Assembly: GCF_030581075.1 (NCBI RefSeq)
Contig: NZ_JAUQSW010000005.1
Span: 291,253 to 355,252 of the forward strand
Source of the DNA: Hymenobacter cheonanensis
GTDB lineage: Bacteria; Bacteroidota; Bacteroidia; Cytophagales; Hymenobacteraceae
Direction of reading: 5' to 3'
DNA: 64,000 bases
Shown: positions 16,053-24,543 of the stretch, in pieces
Position numbering within the stretch: the first letter of the stretch is position 1
Layout of the letters: every line of letters begins with the position of its first letter
Translations under genes and position numbers: made by a program
The notes under the pieces: generated by a model
The model's database searches: none
Told to the model about the DNA's origin: nothing
The model's input: the letters and a program-made list of their open reading frames with translations, nothing else

Positions 16053-17453
16053 TTATCCAAATAGGGCCTGCAATACTTCATCGAGCCGGCTCACGGCCTG
16101 CACGCGCAGGCCGGCGCGTCCCTGGTCGGCCAGGTTCTTGCCGTTGAACTGCGACACGTACATTTCGCGGAAGCCCAGCTTTTCGGCCTCGGCCAGGCGC
16201 TGGTCGAGGCGGGGCACGGCGCGCATCTCGCCGCTGAGGCCCACCTCGGCGGCCAGGCACACGTCGCCGGCAATGGGCAGGTCGTTGAGGCTGCTTACCA
16301 CGGCGGCGCACACGGCCGCATCGAGGGCCGGGTCGTCGAGGCGCAGGCCGCCCGCAATGTTCAAAAACACGTCGTGCTGGCCTAGCCGCAGGCCGGCGCG
16401 CTTCTCCAGCACGGCCAGCAGCATTTGCAGGCGCTTGGCGTCGAAGCCGGTGCTGCTGCGCTGCGGGGTGCCGTAGGTGGCGGGCGTCACAAGGGCCTGC
16501 ACCTCCACCAGCAGCGGGCGGTTGCCCTCCAGCGTGGCCCCGATGGCCATGCCGCTCAGGCTTTCGGCGCGCTGCGAGAGCAGGATTTCGGAAGGGTTCG
16601 ATACTTGGCGCAGGCCACTGCCCTGCATTTCGTAAATACCCAGCTCGGAGGTGCTGCCGAAGCGGTTTTTGGTGGTGCGCAGAATGCGGTAGCTCAGGTG
16701 GCGGTCGCCCTCAAACTGCAGCACGGTGTCCACCATGTGCTCCAGAATTTTGGGGCCGGCAATGCTGCCATCCTTGGTAATGTGGCCGATGAGCAGCACC
16801 GGCGTGCCGGTTTCCTTGGCAAACTTGAGAAACTCGGCAGTGCACTCGCGCACCTGGCTCACCGAGCCGGCGCCGCTCTCCACGAGCGTCGAGTGCATGG
16901 TTTGGATGGAGTCGATGACGAGCAGGTTGGGCTCGACCTGGTCAATCTGCCGGAAAATGTTCTGGGTGTTCGTCTCCGTGAGGATGTAGCAGTTCTGGTG
17001 CTGGCCGTCGGCCAGGCGCTCGGCGCGCATTTTTATCTGGGCTTCGCTCTCCTCGCCGCTCACGTAGAGAATGCGTAGCTGCTTCATCATCAAGGCAATC
17101 TGAAGCATGAGCGTACTTTTGCCAATGCCCGGCTCGCCGCCAATGAGCACGATGGAGCCCGGCACCAGGCCGCCGCCCAGCACACGGTTCAGCTCGCCGT
17201 CGGGAGTAATAATGCGCGGCTCCTCTTCGTGGCGGATGTCGGCTAGCGGGCGCGACTTGGCGGCCTTTTGCAGGTTGCCGCCGGGCACGGTGCTAGCGGG
17301 CTTCCACTGGCCGGTGGTAGTGGCGGCGGTTTCCTTCTGCACCACTTCCTCCACGTAGGTGTTCCACTCGCCGCACGAGGGGCAGCGCCCTATCCATTTT
17401 GCCGACTGCGCGCCGCAGTTCTGACAGAAAAAAACCGTTCTTGCCTTGGCCAT
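16053..17453 (-). CDS. radA: DNA repair protein RadA
   Basis: A 466-residue RecA-like ATPase that promotes branch migration in recombination. An N-terminal zinc finger uses C10, C13, C24 and C27; the Walker A motif GGEPGIGKST follows with K112. The RadA-specific KNRFGS motif and a C-terminal Lon-protease-like domain are present. The ATG at 17453 (MAKARTVFFCQNCG) is chosen over an in-frame start seven codons upstream because homologues begin there. Length is normal. A family B palindrome lies upstream. Confidence 0.96.
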   Translation of the reverse strand: MAKARTVFFCQNCGAQSAKWIGRCPSCGEWNTYVEEVVQKETAATTTGQWKPASTVPGGNLQKAAKSRPLADIRHEEEPRIITPDGELNRVLGGGLVPGSIVLIGGEPGIGKSTLMLQIALMMKQLRILYVSGEESEAQIKMRAERLADGQHQNCYILTETNTQNIFRQIDQVEPNLLVIDSIQTMHSTLVESGAGSVSQVRECTAEFLKFAKETGTPVLLIGHITKDGSIAGPKILEHMVDTVLQFEGDRHLSYRILRTTKNRFGSTSELGIYEMQGSGLRQVSNPSEILLSQRAESLSGMAIGATLEGNRPLLVEVQALVTPATYGTPQRSSTGFDAKRLQMLLAVLEKRAGLRLGQHDVFLNIAGGLRLDDPALDAAVCAAVVSSLNDLPIAGDVCLAAEVGLSGEMRAVPRLDQRLAEAEKLGFREMYVSQFNGKNLADQGRAGLRVQAVSRLDEVLQALFG

Positions 17454-17540
17454 TCTTGCTAAAATTATTCGCAAGAATAAGGCGAAAAAGGCTAAAAAAG
17501 TTGCGGTGCCTTATGCCGGTCAAAATAACTCACCTCGCAA

Positions 17541-17636
17541 AAACGTCTGTCATGCTGAGCTTGCCGAAGCATCTCTACCGCTTCATCTAACGGTGCGGTA
17601 GAGATGCTTCGGCAAGCTTAGCATGACAGACGTTTT
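17541..17636. repeat. Palindromic intergenic repeat, family B copy 1
   Basis: Arms of about 40 bases (17541-17580, 17596-17636) are almost perfect inverted copies around a 15-base loop. Outer sequence: AACGTCTGTCATGCTGAG; inner: GCCGAAGCATCTCTACCG. This is the longest near-perfect hairpin in the window and lies between radA and the sugar dehydrogenase gene. Confidence 0.92.
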
Positions 17637-17653
17637 CAAGCGCAGCTACTCGG

Positions 17654-18856
17654 CTAGCCCTTCTTCTTGCCCGTGTAGGCCACGCGGTAAATCACGCCGT
17701 TGTCGTCGTCGCCCATTAGTAGTGAGCCGTCGGGGGCCTGCACCAGGCCGCAGGGGCGGCCAAACTCCGACTTGTCATTCTCAACCAGGAAGCCGGTGAT
17801 GAAGTCCTCGAATTTCTCGGGCTGGCCCTGGGCGTTGAAGTGCACGCGCACCAGCTTGTAGCCGCTAGGCTGCGCGCGGTTCCAGGAGCCGTGCATGGTC
17901 ACGAAGGCGTCGTTTTGGTATTCTTTCGGAAACTGCTGGCCTTTGTTGAAAACCAGGCCTAGCGGCGCCGAGTGGGCTTTGTAAAGCAGCAGCGGGCGCT
18001 CATTTTTGGCATCGAAGGCCTCGTAGCTTTCGCCGCTTTTGGGCTTGTTGGCGGGGTAGTGCTGACCGTCGGCGATAATGGATGGCCAGCCGTAGCCGGC
18101 GCCAGGCTTTATTTGGTTCAGCTCTTCCTGCTGGGTTTCGTCGCCGAGCCAGTCGATGCCGTGGTCCATACCGAAAAGCTGCTTGGTGAGCGGGTGCCAG
18201 TCGAAGCCGATGGTATTGCGCAGGCCATGGGCCACTACCTGGCGGCCCGAGCCGTCGGTGTTAAGCTTCAGGATAGTAGCGTTTTCGGGGTTGTCCTCGT
18301 CGCAGGCGTTGCAGGTGCTGCCCACCGAGAGGTACAGGCTGCCGTCGGGCCCGAAGTGCAGCACCCGGTTGGCGTGCTGGCCAGCGTCGGGCAGGTCGTG
18401 GTACAGCTCTTTTAGCTCCGAGAGGCTGCCATCGGGGCGCACGTCGGCCACGTAGATTTCGCGGATGGCCGTGAAGTACAGCTTGTTGCCTTGCAGCGCT
18501 AGTCCGTGTAGGTGCGGCTTTTGGGCAACCTGGCGCATCACTTCGGCCTTGCCATCGTGGTTGGCATCGCGCACCAGCGTCACGGTGCCCTTCACGCGGT
18601 TGGTCACGTACACGTCGCCGTTGGGGGCCACGGCCAGCATGCGCGGCATATCGAGGCCCTCGGCAAACTTGCTGATGGTAAAACCAGTCGGCACTTTGAG
18701 GCTAGCCACGCGGGCATCGGTAGCGGGCAGCTTGTTGGGCAGGTAAATGTTGCCCTGCATCTGGAAGGGCGTGGCGGGCGGCGGCACATTCTGGGCCAGG
18801 GCCGGGCTAGCGGCGAGCAGAGCCGCCAGGGACAGCAGGTGAGGTAGCAAAGTCAT
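17654..18856 (-). CDS. PQQ-dependent soluble sugar dehydrogenase-like protein
   Basis: A 400-residue secreted protein with signal peptide (MTLLPHLLSLAALLAASPALA) and a six-bladed beta-propeller of the glucose/sorbosone dehydrogenase type. Repeating blade motifs are visible, including MLAVAPNGDVYVTNR, HLHGLALQGNKLYFT, HFGPDGSLYLSVGS and GLVQAPDGSLLMGDDDNG. A likely catalytic or metal region includes HGLRNTIGFDWHP and MDHGIDWLGDE. Known members oxidise aldose sugars using PQQ in the periplasm; PQQ dependence is inferred from the family. The start at 18856 is preferred over one ten codons upstream. Confidence 0.85.
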   Translation of the reverse strand: MTLLPHLLSLAALLAASPALAQNVPPPATPFQMQGNIYLPNKLPATDARVASLKVPTGFTISKFAEGLDMPRMLAVAPNGDVYVTNRVKGTVTLVRDANHDGKAEVMRQVAQKPHLHGLALQGNKLYFTAIREIYVADVRPDGSLSELKELYHDLPDAGQHANRVLHFGPDGSLYLSVGSTCNACDEDNPENATILKLNTDGSGRQVVAHGLRNTIGFDWHPLTKQLFGMDHGIDWLGDETQQEELNQIKPGAGYGWPSIIADGQHYPANKPKSGESYEAFDAKNERPLLLYKAHSAPLGLVFNKGQQFPKEYQNDAFVTMHGSWNRAQPSGYKLVRVHFNAQGQPEKFEDFITGFLVENDKSEFGRPCGLVQAPDGSLLMGDDDNGVIYRVAYTGKKKG

Positions 18857-18980
18857 AATAAGGCGTTGAGTAACTGCGCCGTTCAACTACTATTTCGTGC
18901 CTGAGGTTGCACCCTGGCAGCTAGGGGCTTTGGCAACAGGCTGGTAAGCCGAGGCAAGGTTGACCTTAACACCGGGTAGC

Positions 18981-21149
18981 TTATTCGGCCACCACGGTGC
19001 GCCGGATGCCCAGCTTTTTCATGCGCGCTTCCAGGGTTTTAGGGTTGATATCCAGGATGGTAGCCGCGCCCTGCACGCCGCTCACGCGCCCGCCCGTGCG
19101 GCGCAGCGCGGCCAGGATGTGGTCGCGCTCCTGCTCGCGCAGCGTTTTGAGCGGCGCATCGCTAGCCCCGGCGGGCTCGGTAGGGGTGTTGGCCGGGGCT
19201 AGCGAGGTGGCCGGGCCGGGCGGTAGTGCCCGCAGGGTGGGCCCGGCCGCGAAGCCGCCAAACTCCAGCCAGGCGCCCTGGCTCACAATGATGGCCTGCT
19301 CAAGCACGTGCTCCAGCTCGCGGATGTTGCCGGGCCAGGGATAAGCCTGCAAAGCCACCATATCGACCGGCCGAATGGGCCGGGGCGGCCGCGCCAGCCG
19401 CTTGCTGAGGCTAGCCAGGTAGTGCTGCACCAGCGGCTCAATATCCTGCGGGCGCTCGCGCAACGGGGCTAGCTGAATGGGAAACACGTTGAGCCGGTAG
19501 TAAAGGTCGGCGCGGAAGCGGCCGGCGCGCACTTCCTCTTCGAGCACGCGGTTGGTGGCGGCCAGCACGCGGGCATTGGTGGTGAGCACGCGGTTGCCGC
19601 CCAGGCGCTCAAACTCCTTTTCCTGCAGCACGCGCAGCAGCTTGGCTTGCAGGTCGAGGGGCAGCTCGCCCACTTCATCCAGAAAAATGGTGCCGCCGTC
19701 GGCCAGCTCAAACTTGCCGATGCGCCGCTCCACGGCCCCCGTGTAGGCACCTTTTTCGTGGCCAAACAGCTCGCTCTCAATAAGCTGGGCCGGCAAGGCC
19801 GCGCAATTTATCTTTACCAAAGCCCGGCCCTGGCGGGGCGAGGCCTGGTGCAAGGCCCTGGCCACTACCTCCTTGCCAGTGCCGGTTTCGCCCGTGATGA
19901 GCACGGTGGCGTCGGTGCCTGCTACCTGGGCAATGCGCTGGCGCACCTGCTGCAAGGCCGGGCTCACGCCGATGAGGCCATCGGCGGGCCGGTCGGTATT
20001 GATTTCGTCTATCAAATAGGTGCGCTCCTGCTCTACCTGGGCCTTCAGCTCCTCAATCTGCTCGAAGGCAAAGAGATTTTCGAGGGCGAGGGCTATCTGC
20101 GGCACCAGGGCCTGCACGGTGGCCAGGTCGTCGGGCCCAAACCCGTCGGGGGCAGGGGAGGCTAGCAGCAGCACGGCTGCCTCATCGGCCCGCTGCCAGA
20201 TGGGCACAATGAGCATGGCCCGCACCCGGTGTTCGTCGTAGGCGGTGCGCATGGCGGGGTAGCGCACCGCCAGCTGCCGGAAATCTTCGCCCCGGTACAG
20301 GCCAGCCGATTGCAGCAAGCCGCTCATTTGCCGGTACATATCCACTATTTCGTGCGGGTGGCGCTGCTGGTGGCGGTTGGGGTCGAGGGCTAGCAGCGCG
20401 CCGCTAGGGTCATCGGCCAGGCGGGTAAATTCGGCAAAGCCCTCGAATGCCTCGCGCTGCCCCGCCCGCTGCACGCGAATGCCGAAGTAGTCGAACGGCA
20501 CCACCTGCCCCAGCTCGCCGGCAATGGCCCGAAACAGCGGCTCGCGCTGCTTGATGCTGAGCAAAGCATTCGTGACGTTGAGCTGCAGCGTGCGCTGCTG
20601 CTCGCGGCGCGCTACCTCTTCAAAATCAAGCGAGTTGCGCACGGCTACGGCTACCAGCGAGGTTATTTTTTCGAGGAGCTGCTCATCAGCGGCCGAGTAC
20701 GCGGGCGGCCGAATGGTAGCGAGAATGAGGTAGCCCGTGAGCTGGCCGCTCAGCCACATGGGTACCATGGTCATGTACTGAATGCCCTGGCGTAGCAAGC
20801 GTTGAAAAGGCTCAAAATCAGCATAGTGGCGCACGTATTCGCGCAGCTCGATGTGCTGAATGCGCGGGTCTTGCAGTAGCAGCTCGACCGGCGAGCCGAT
20901 GATAGGCGTAAACACGCTTATGTTGGCCGGGGGCGGCTCGGGTGGGTCGATGGTAGTGTAATCCTTGAAAAACAGCCGCTTATTAAGCAGCTCCTTATCA
21001 AAGATGCTGATGCCCATCATGTCGAACGGAAAAATCAGCCGCAGCTTGCGGGCGATAATCTGAAAGAGCTGCTCCTTATCGCGAATAGTGGCAATGGCCT
21101 CATTAAGGTGGAGAAGGAGCGACTCGTCTTGGTTGACCTGAATGGACAT
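18981..21149 (-). CDS. GAF-domain sigma-54-dependent transcriptional activator
   Basis: A 722-residue enhancer-binding protein. Two GAF-like sensory domains lie at about 10-175 and 190-362, then a short linker and the AAA+ domain: Walker A GETGTGKE (420-427), the sigma-54 contact loop GAYTGA (467-472), and Walker [10 protein letters not shown] (around 487-495). A Fis-type helix-turn-helix ends the protein ([20 protein letters not shown]). It has no receiver domain, so it likely senses a small molecule or a redox state. It is divergent from the efflux operon starting at 21338, the probable target. Confidence 0.92.
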   Translation of the reverse strand: MSIQVNQDESLLLHLNEAIATIRDKEQLFQIIARKLRLIFPFDMMGISIFDKELLNKRLFFKDYTTIDPPEPPPANISVFTPIIGSPVELLLQDPRIQHIELREYVRHYADFEPFQRLLRQGIQYMTMVPMWLSGQLTGYLILATIRPPAYSAADEQLLEKITSLVAVAVRNSLDFEEVARREQQRTLQLNVTNALLSIKQREPLFRAIAGELGQVVPFDYFGIRVQRAGQREAFEGFAEFTRLADDPSGALLALDPNRHQQRHPHEIVDMYRQMSGLLQSAGLYRGEDFRQLAVRYPAMRTAYDEHRVRAMLIVPIWQRADEAAVLLLASPAPDGFGPDDLATVQALVPQIALALENLFAFEQIEELKAQVEQERTYLIDEINTDRPADGLIGVSPALQQVRQRIAQVAGTDATVLITGETGTGKEVVARALHQASPRQGRALVKINCAALPAQLIESELFGHEKGAYTGAVERRIGKFELADGGTIFLDEVGELPLDLQAKLLRVLQEKEFERLGGNRVLTTNARVLAATNRVLEEEVRAGRFRADLYYRLNVFPIQLAPLRERPQDIEPLVQHYLASLSKRLARPPRPIRPVDMVALQAYPWPGNIRELEHVLEQAIIVSQGAWLEFGGFAAGPTLRALPPGPATSLAPANTPTEPAGASDAPLKTLREQERDHILAALRRTGGRVSGVQGAATILDINPKTLEARMKKLGIRRTVVAE

Positions 21150-21287
21150 GCTGATTTTGGATAATTCCTGATATGTAAGGAAACCCTCAGAATAGGTTAT
21201 TGTTTGCTAGGGCCCAACGGAACTGGTGGGTTAAATTATCTTGCAGATAATAAGTAGGTTATAAAAATCGAACTGCGCCGCAACCTA

Positions 21288-21304
21288 TTGGCACAGCATT
21301 AGGT
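21288..21304 (+). promoter_or_regulatory. Candidate sigma-54 promoter of efflux operon (weak)
   Basis: TTGGCACAG matches the -24 half of the sigma-54 consensus well, but the -12 half reads TTAGGT instead of TTGCT, so the match is partial. Its position, 34 bp before the tolC-type start and beside the gene for a sigma-54 activator, is what makes it worth listing. Confidence 0.3.
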
Positions 21305-21337
21305 AAGCCGAGGACACACTACTACGCCACTTGGCTT

Positions 21338-22723
21338 ATGTTTTCTAGATATCAACTTGCCGGCTTTGCGGGGCTGACGCTGGCTGGCGGCCTGCTTGCG
21401 CAGCCAGTAATGGCCCAAAACCAGCCTAGCGTTCCGGCTGCCAACCAGGCCATTGGGCTGGTTAGCGACTCGCTAACTTTGGGCGGTACCGTGCAGGCGG
21501 TGCTCGACGCTAACCCGGGCGTGACGAACCTCACCGAGCTGGCCAATGCGGCCAACAGCCGCCTCTCGCAGACCCAGGCTGGGTTTCTGCCCCAGATAAC
21601 GGGCTCGGCTACCTATACGCGCATCGACCCGGTGTCGCAGTTTCAGATAGCACCGGGCAGCGAGGCCCTGGCTTTTGCGCCCAACAACAACTTCGATGCG
21701 CACCTCACGGCGCAGTACGAGTTGTACGATTTTGGCAAGCGGGCGGCTTCCACCAACCTGTCGCGCTCGCAGGTGCAAACTGCCCAGGACAATGTGCTGG
21801 TGGCGCGCCGCGACCTGGCTTACAGCGCCGCGCAGGCTTATTATAACATCCTGTTCGCCCGCGAAAGCATTCGGGTGCAGGACCAGCAGATTGCCTCGCT
21901 GGTGGCGCACCGCGATGAGATGCAGAAGCGCGTGGACGCCGGCGTGAGCACTAAGTTCGACGTGACGACTACTGACGTGCGCATTACGCAGGCCCAAAAC
22001 CAGAAGCTGGATTTGCAAAACCAATTGCAAAACCAGCAGGTGCAGCTGGCCCGCCTGCTGCACAAGCCCCAGCAGGCCGATATTCCGGTGCGGGGCCGCC
22101 TAAGCTACGAGCCGCAAACCGTGAACCTGGAAGCCGAGTTGGCCAAAGCGGCTGCCAACCGGCCCGAGGCCAAGCTGGCCAAAGACGCTGAAGCCAGCGC
22201 CGACCTGCAAAGCAAGCTCACGGCTAAGAGCAACCTGCCGGTGCTAGGGGTGGGCGTGCAGGCCGGCGGCAAAAACGGCTACCTCATCCCGGGCGTGCCG
22301 CCCGGCGAGGCCCTGCAGCGGGTGCGCTTCAACACGGTGGGCGTGGCCCAGCTGAGCTTGCCCATCTACGACGGGGGCAAAAACCGCAAGCAGCGCGTGG
22401 AAGCCGCCGCCAACTACCGCGCCGCCCAGGCCCGCACCGAGGATACGCAGGAGCAAATCCGGGCCGATGTGCGCCAGGCTGCTAACAACATGCAGTTCAG
22501 CCAAGCCCGCTACGACAATGCCGTGCAGCAGGTAGCCCAGGCCACCGACGCCCTGGAGCGCGCCCGGGGCCGCTACCGCTACGGCGTGGGCCAGAACCTC
22601 GACGTGCTCGATGCCGAAACCCAGCTCGCGCAGGCCCGGCTAGCCCGCGCCCAGGCCATGTACAACTACACGCTGGGCCAGTACCAGCTGCGCCGTGCCA
22701 CCGGCGAGCAGATTTGGCAATAG
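21338..22723 (+). CDS. TolC-family outer-membrane efflux protein
   Basis: A 461-residue outer membrane channel subunit. A signal peptide (ending near residue 26, PVMAQ) is followed by the two duplicated halves of the TolC fold, each with long coiled-coil helices and short strands; the periplasmic helices show many Gln, Ala and Leu. The repeated motif around YELYDFGKR and LSLPIYDGGKNRKQ is the paired strand-turn of each half. It heads a same-strand group with a universal stress protein, an HlyD-type adaptor and an EmrB-type transporter, consistent with a complete tripartite pump. Confidence 0.92.
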   Translation: MFSRYQLAGFAGLTLAGGLLAQPVMAQNQPSVPAANQAIGLVSDSLTLGGTVQAVLDANPGVTNLTELANAANSRLSQTQAGFLPQITGSATYTRIDPVSQFQIAPGSEALAFAPNNNFDAHLTAQYELYDFGKRAASTNLSRSQVQTAQDNVLVARRDLAYSAAQAYYNILFARESIRVQDQQIASLVAHRDEMQKRVDAGVSTKFDVTTTDVRITQAQNQKLDLQNQLQNQQVQLARLLHKPQQADIPVRGRLSYEPQTVNLEAELAKAAANRPEAKLAKDAEASADLQSKLTAKSNLPVLGVGVQAGGKNGYLIPGVPPGEALQRVRFNTVGVAQLSLPIYDGGKNRKQRVEAAANYRAAQARTEDTQEQIRADVRQAANNMQFSQARYDNAVQQVAQATDALERARGRYRYGVGQNLDVLDAETQLAQARLARAQAMYNYTLGQYQLRRATGEQIWQ

Positions 22724-22732
22724 CTTTTTAGT

Positions 22733-22835
22733 GGTTAATGATTAATGGTTGATGATTGAGTGCGCAGTGCGAAAGGCTGCCTGTTTATTGACCACAAATC
22801 GTTCATAATTAACCATTAATCATTGATAATTAACA
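22733..22835. repeat. AT-rich inverted repeat between tolC-type gene and usp
   Basis: GGTTAATGATTAATGG on the left and AACCATTAATCATT on the right are inverted copies. The right arm ends at the usp start codon. Confidence 0.65.
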
Positions 22836-23225
22836 ATGACTCTCAGCACCATCCTTTGTCCGCTTGACTTTTCGGCTGCCTCGGCGGCGCTGGTGGCCTA
22901 TGCCGCCGCGCTGGCAGTGGGCAGCGGGGCCGAGCTGCGCCTGCTCTACGTGCAGGAGCCCGCCGTGCCGGTGCCGGCCAGGATGGAGGCCGAGCTATTT
23001 GCCCATCGCGCGGCCGCCGAAGCTGCCGGGGCTAGCCGCGTGTTTACCAACACGGCGCATGGCGAGGCGGCCCCGACCATTTTGGCCGAGGCCCAGCGCC
23101 ACCACGCCGACCTCATTGTGATTGGGGCGCATGGCCAAACGGGCCTGAGCCGCTTTTTGATGGGCAATACGGCCGAAATGGTGGTGCGCACCGCCCCTTG
23201 CCCCACGTTGCTTGTTAGAGAATAA
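22836..23225 (+). CDS. Universal stress protein, single UspA domain
   Basis: A 129-residue protein with one UspA fold. It starts MTLSTILCPLDFS, and the ATP-binding signature G-x2-G-x9-G-S/T is seen in GAHGQTGLSRFLMGNTAE. UspA proteins accumulate under stress and bind ATP; how they act is mostly unclear. The position inside the efflux operon, between the channel and the adaptor genes, is unusual. Confidence 0.92.
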   Translation: MTLSTILCPLDFSAASAALVAYAAALAVGSGAELRLLYVQEPAVPVPARMEAELFAHRAAAEAAGASRVFTNTAHGEAAPTILAEAQRHHADLIVIGAHGQTGLSRFLMGNTAEMVVRTAPCPTLLVRE

Positions 23226-23317
23226 CCCGTTGGCCCGCCGGCCGACGTTGCAAACACTCCTTTTGGGCTAGCAGCCCCCTAGCTACCAACCTTTAGTAAT
23301 TTCTCCTCCTTATCTCC

Positions 23318-24445
23318 ATGGCTACCCAAACTGACCTCCAAGACGCCCCTCCGACCGCCGTGGCCGAGCCGCTGGAACCCGAAAAGAAGCGTAACCCGCT
23401 TATCCTTATTGTTGTGGCCTTAGTGCTGCTGGCCGGTGCCTTTTATGGCTACACGCGCTACCGCTTTGCCCAAGCCCACGAAAGCACCGACGACGCCTCC
23501 GTAGAAGGCGATGTGTACCCCATCATCCCGCGCGTATCGGGCCCGGTGCTGAAAGTATTTGTGAATGACAACCAGGTGGTGAAGAAGGGCGATACGCTCG
23601 TAACTATCGACAAGGCCGACTACGTGCAGCGCGTAAATGCCGCCCAGGCCGCCCTGCTAGCCGCCCAGGCCCAGGTAACTGCCGCCCGCGCTGGGGTAGG
23701 CTCTGCCCAGGCTGGCGTGGGCACTGCCCAGGCCAATGTGCGCACTGCCCAAACTACCATCGGCGTGAGCGCTGCCAACCGGGCCCGCTTGCAGCAAGAT
23801 TTAGCTCGCAGCACCAAGCTCCGCAATCAGGATATCATTCCGCAGAGTGAATACGACGCCGTAGCCGCCAACCTTAAGGCCACCAGCGCTCAGCAAAACA
23901 CTGCCCAGGACCAGGTGAGCGTGGCCCGCAACCAAGTGACGGCCGCCCAGCAGCAGGTAGCGCAAGCCCAGCAGCAGGTAGCCGTGGCCCAGGCCGTGGT
24001 AAAGCAGCGCCAGTCGGACCTCGACAATGCCCAGCTCCAGCTGAGCTACACCACGCTGCTAGCCCCGGCCAACGGCATTGTGAGCAAGAAAAGCGTGCAG
24101 CCCGGCCAGGTAGTGAGCCCCGGCCAGCAGCTCATCGGCCTGGTGAGCAGCGGTAAAACCTGGGTGATTGCCAACTTCAAGGAAACGCAGCTCGAAAACA
24201 TGAAGGTGGGCCAGCCCGTGAAGCTGGAAATCGACGCCTACCCCAACGAAGAGTTTGATGGCCACATCGAGTCGCTGTCGGCCGCTACGGGCGCCCGCTT
24301 TGCCCTGCTGCCCCCCGATAACTCGACCGGCAACTTCGTGAAAGTAACCCAGCGCGTGCCCGTCAAAATTGTGCTCAACAAGGAAGACCCCCAGCACCCG
24401 CTGCGCGCTGGCATGAGCGTGAACGCCATTGTGGCGGTGAAGTAG
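23318..24445 (+). CDS. HlyD/EmrA-type membrane fusion protein
   Basis: A 375-residue periplasmic adaptor anchored by one N-terminal transmembrane helix (LILIVVALVLLAGAFYGY). The barrel-sandwich hybrid is split around a long coiled coil: the first lipoyl half is visible as VSGPVLKVFVNDNQVVKKGD, the coiled coil runs from about 110 to 235 with repeated AQAxVxxA heptads, and the second half is ILLAPANGIVSKK-like (TTLLAPANGIVSKKSVQPGQ). The beta-barrel end carries YPNEEFDGHIESLS. It connects the MFS pump to the TolC-type channel. Confidence 0.94.
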   Translation: MATQTDLQDAPPTAVAEPLEPEKKRNPLILIVVALVLLAGAFYGYTRYRFAQAHESTDDASVEGDVYPIIPRVSGPVLKVFVNDNQVVKKGDTLVTIDKADYVQRVNAAQAALLAAQAQVTAARAGVGSAQAGVGTAQANVRTAQTTIGVSAANRARLQQDLARSTKLRNQDIIPQSEYDAVAANLKATSAQQNTAQDQVSVARNQVTAAQQQVAQAQQQVAVAQAVVKQRQSDLDNAQLQLSYTTLLAPANGIVSKKSVQPGQVVSPGQQLIGLVSSGKTWVIANFKETQLENMKVGQPVKLEIDAYPNEEFDGHIESLSAATGARFALLPPDNSTGNFVKVTQRVPVKIVLNKEDPQHPLRAGMSVNAIVAVK

Positions 24446-24469
24446 CCTTGGGGCTCTGTAATAAGGAAT

Positions 24470-24502
24470 GTCATGCTGCGCTCCGCTCAGCATGACGCTT
24501 TT
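24470..24502. repeat. Short family B palindrome with T-tract
   Basis: GTCATGCTG and CAGCATGAC form a 9-bp stem around a 9-base loop, followed by GCTTTTTT. It has the outer ends of family B but almost no interior, so it may be a reduced copy, and may also act as a weak terminator or attenuator inside the operon. Confidence 0.75.
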
Positions 24503-24543
24503 TTACAGCTATTCTGACTAATTAATCCCTTTAGCCTTACCTA

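Noticed and set aside
17541..17636. Idea that the long hairpin is a simple terminator
   Set aside because: There is no T-tract after the stem and the arms recur elsewhere with conserved ends, so a repeat family explains it better.
21150..21337. Full consensus sigma-54 promoter upstream of the efflux operon
   Set aside because: Only the -24 half matches well; the -12 half deviates at the important GC, so it is kept as a weak candidate only.
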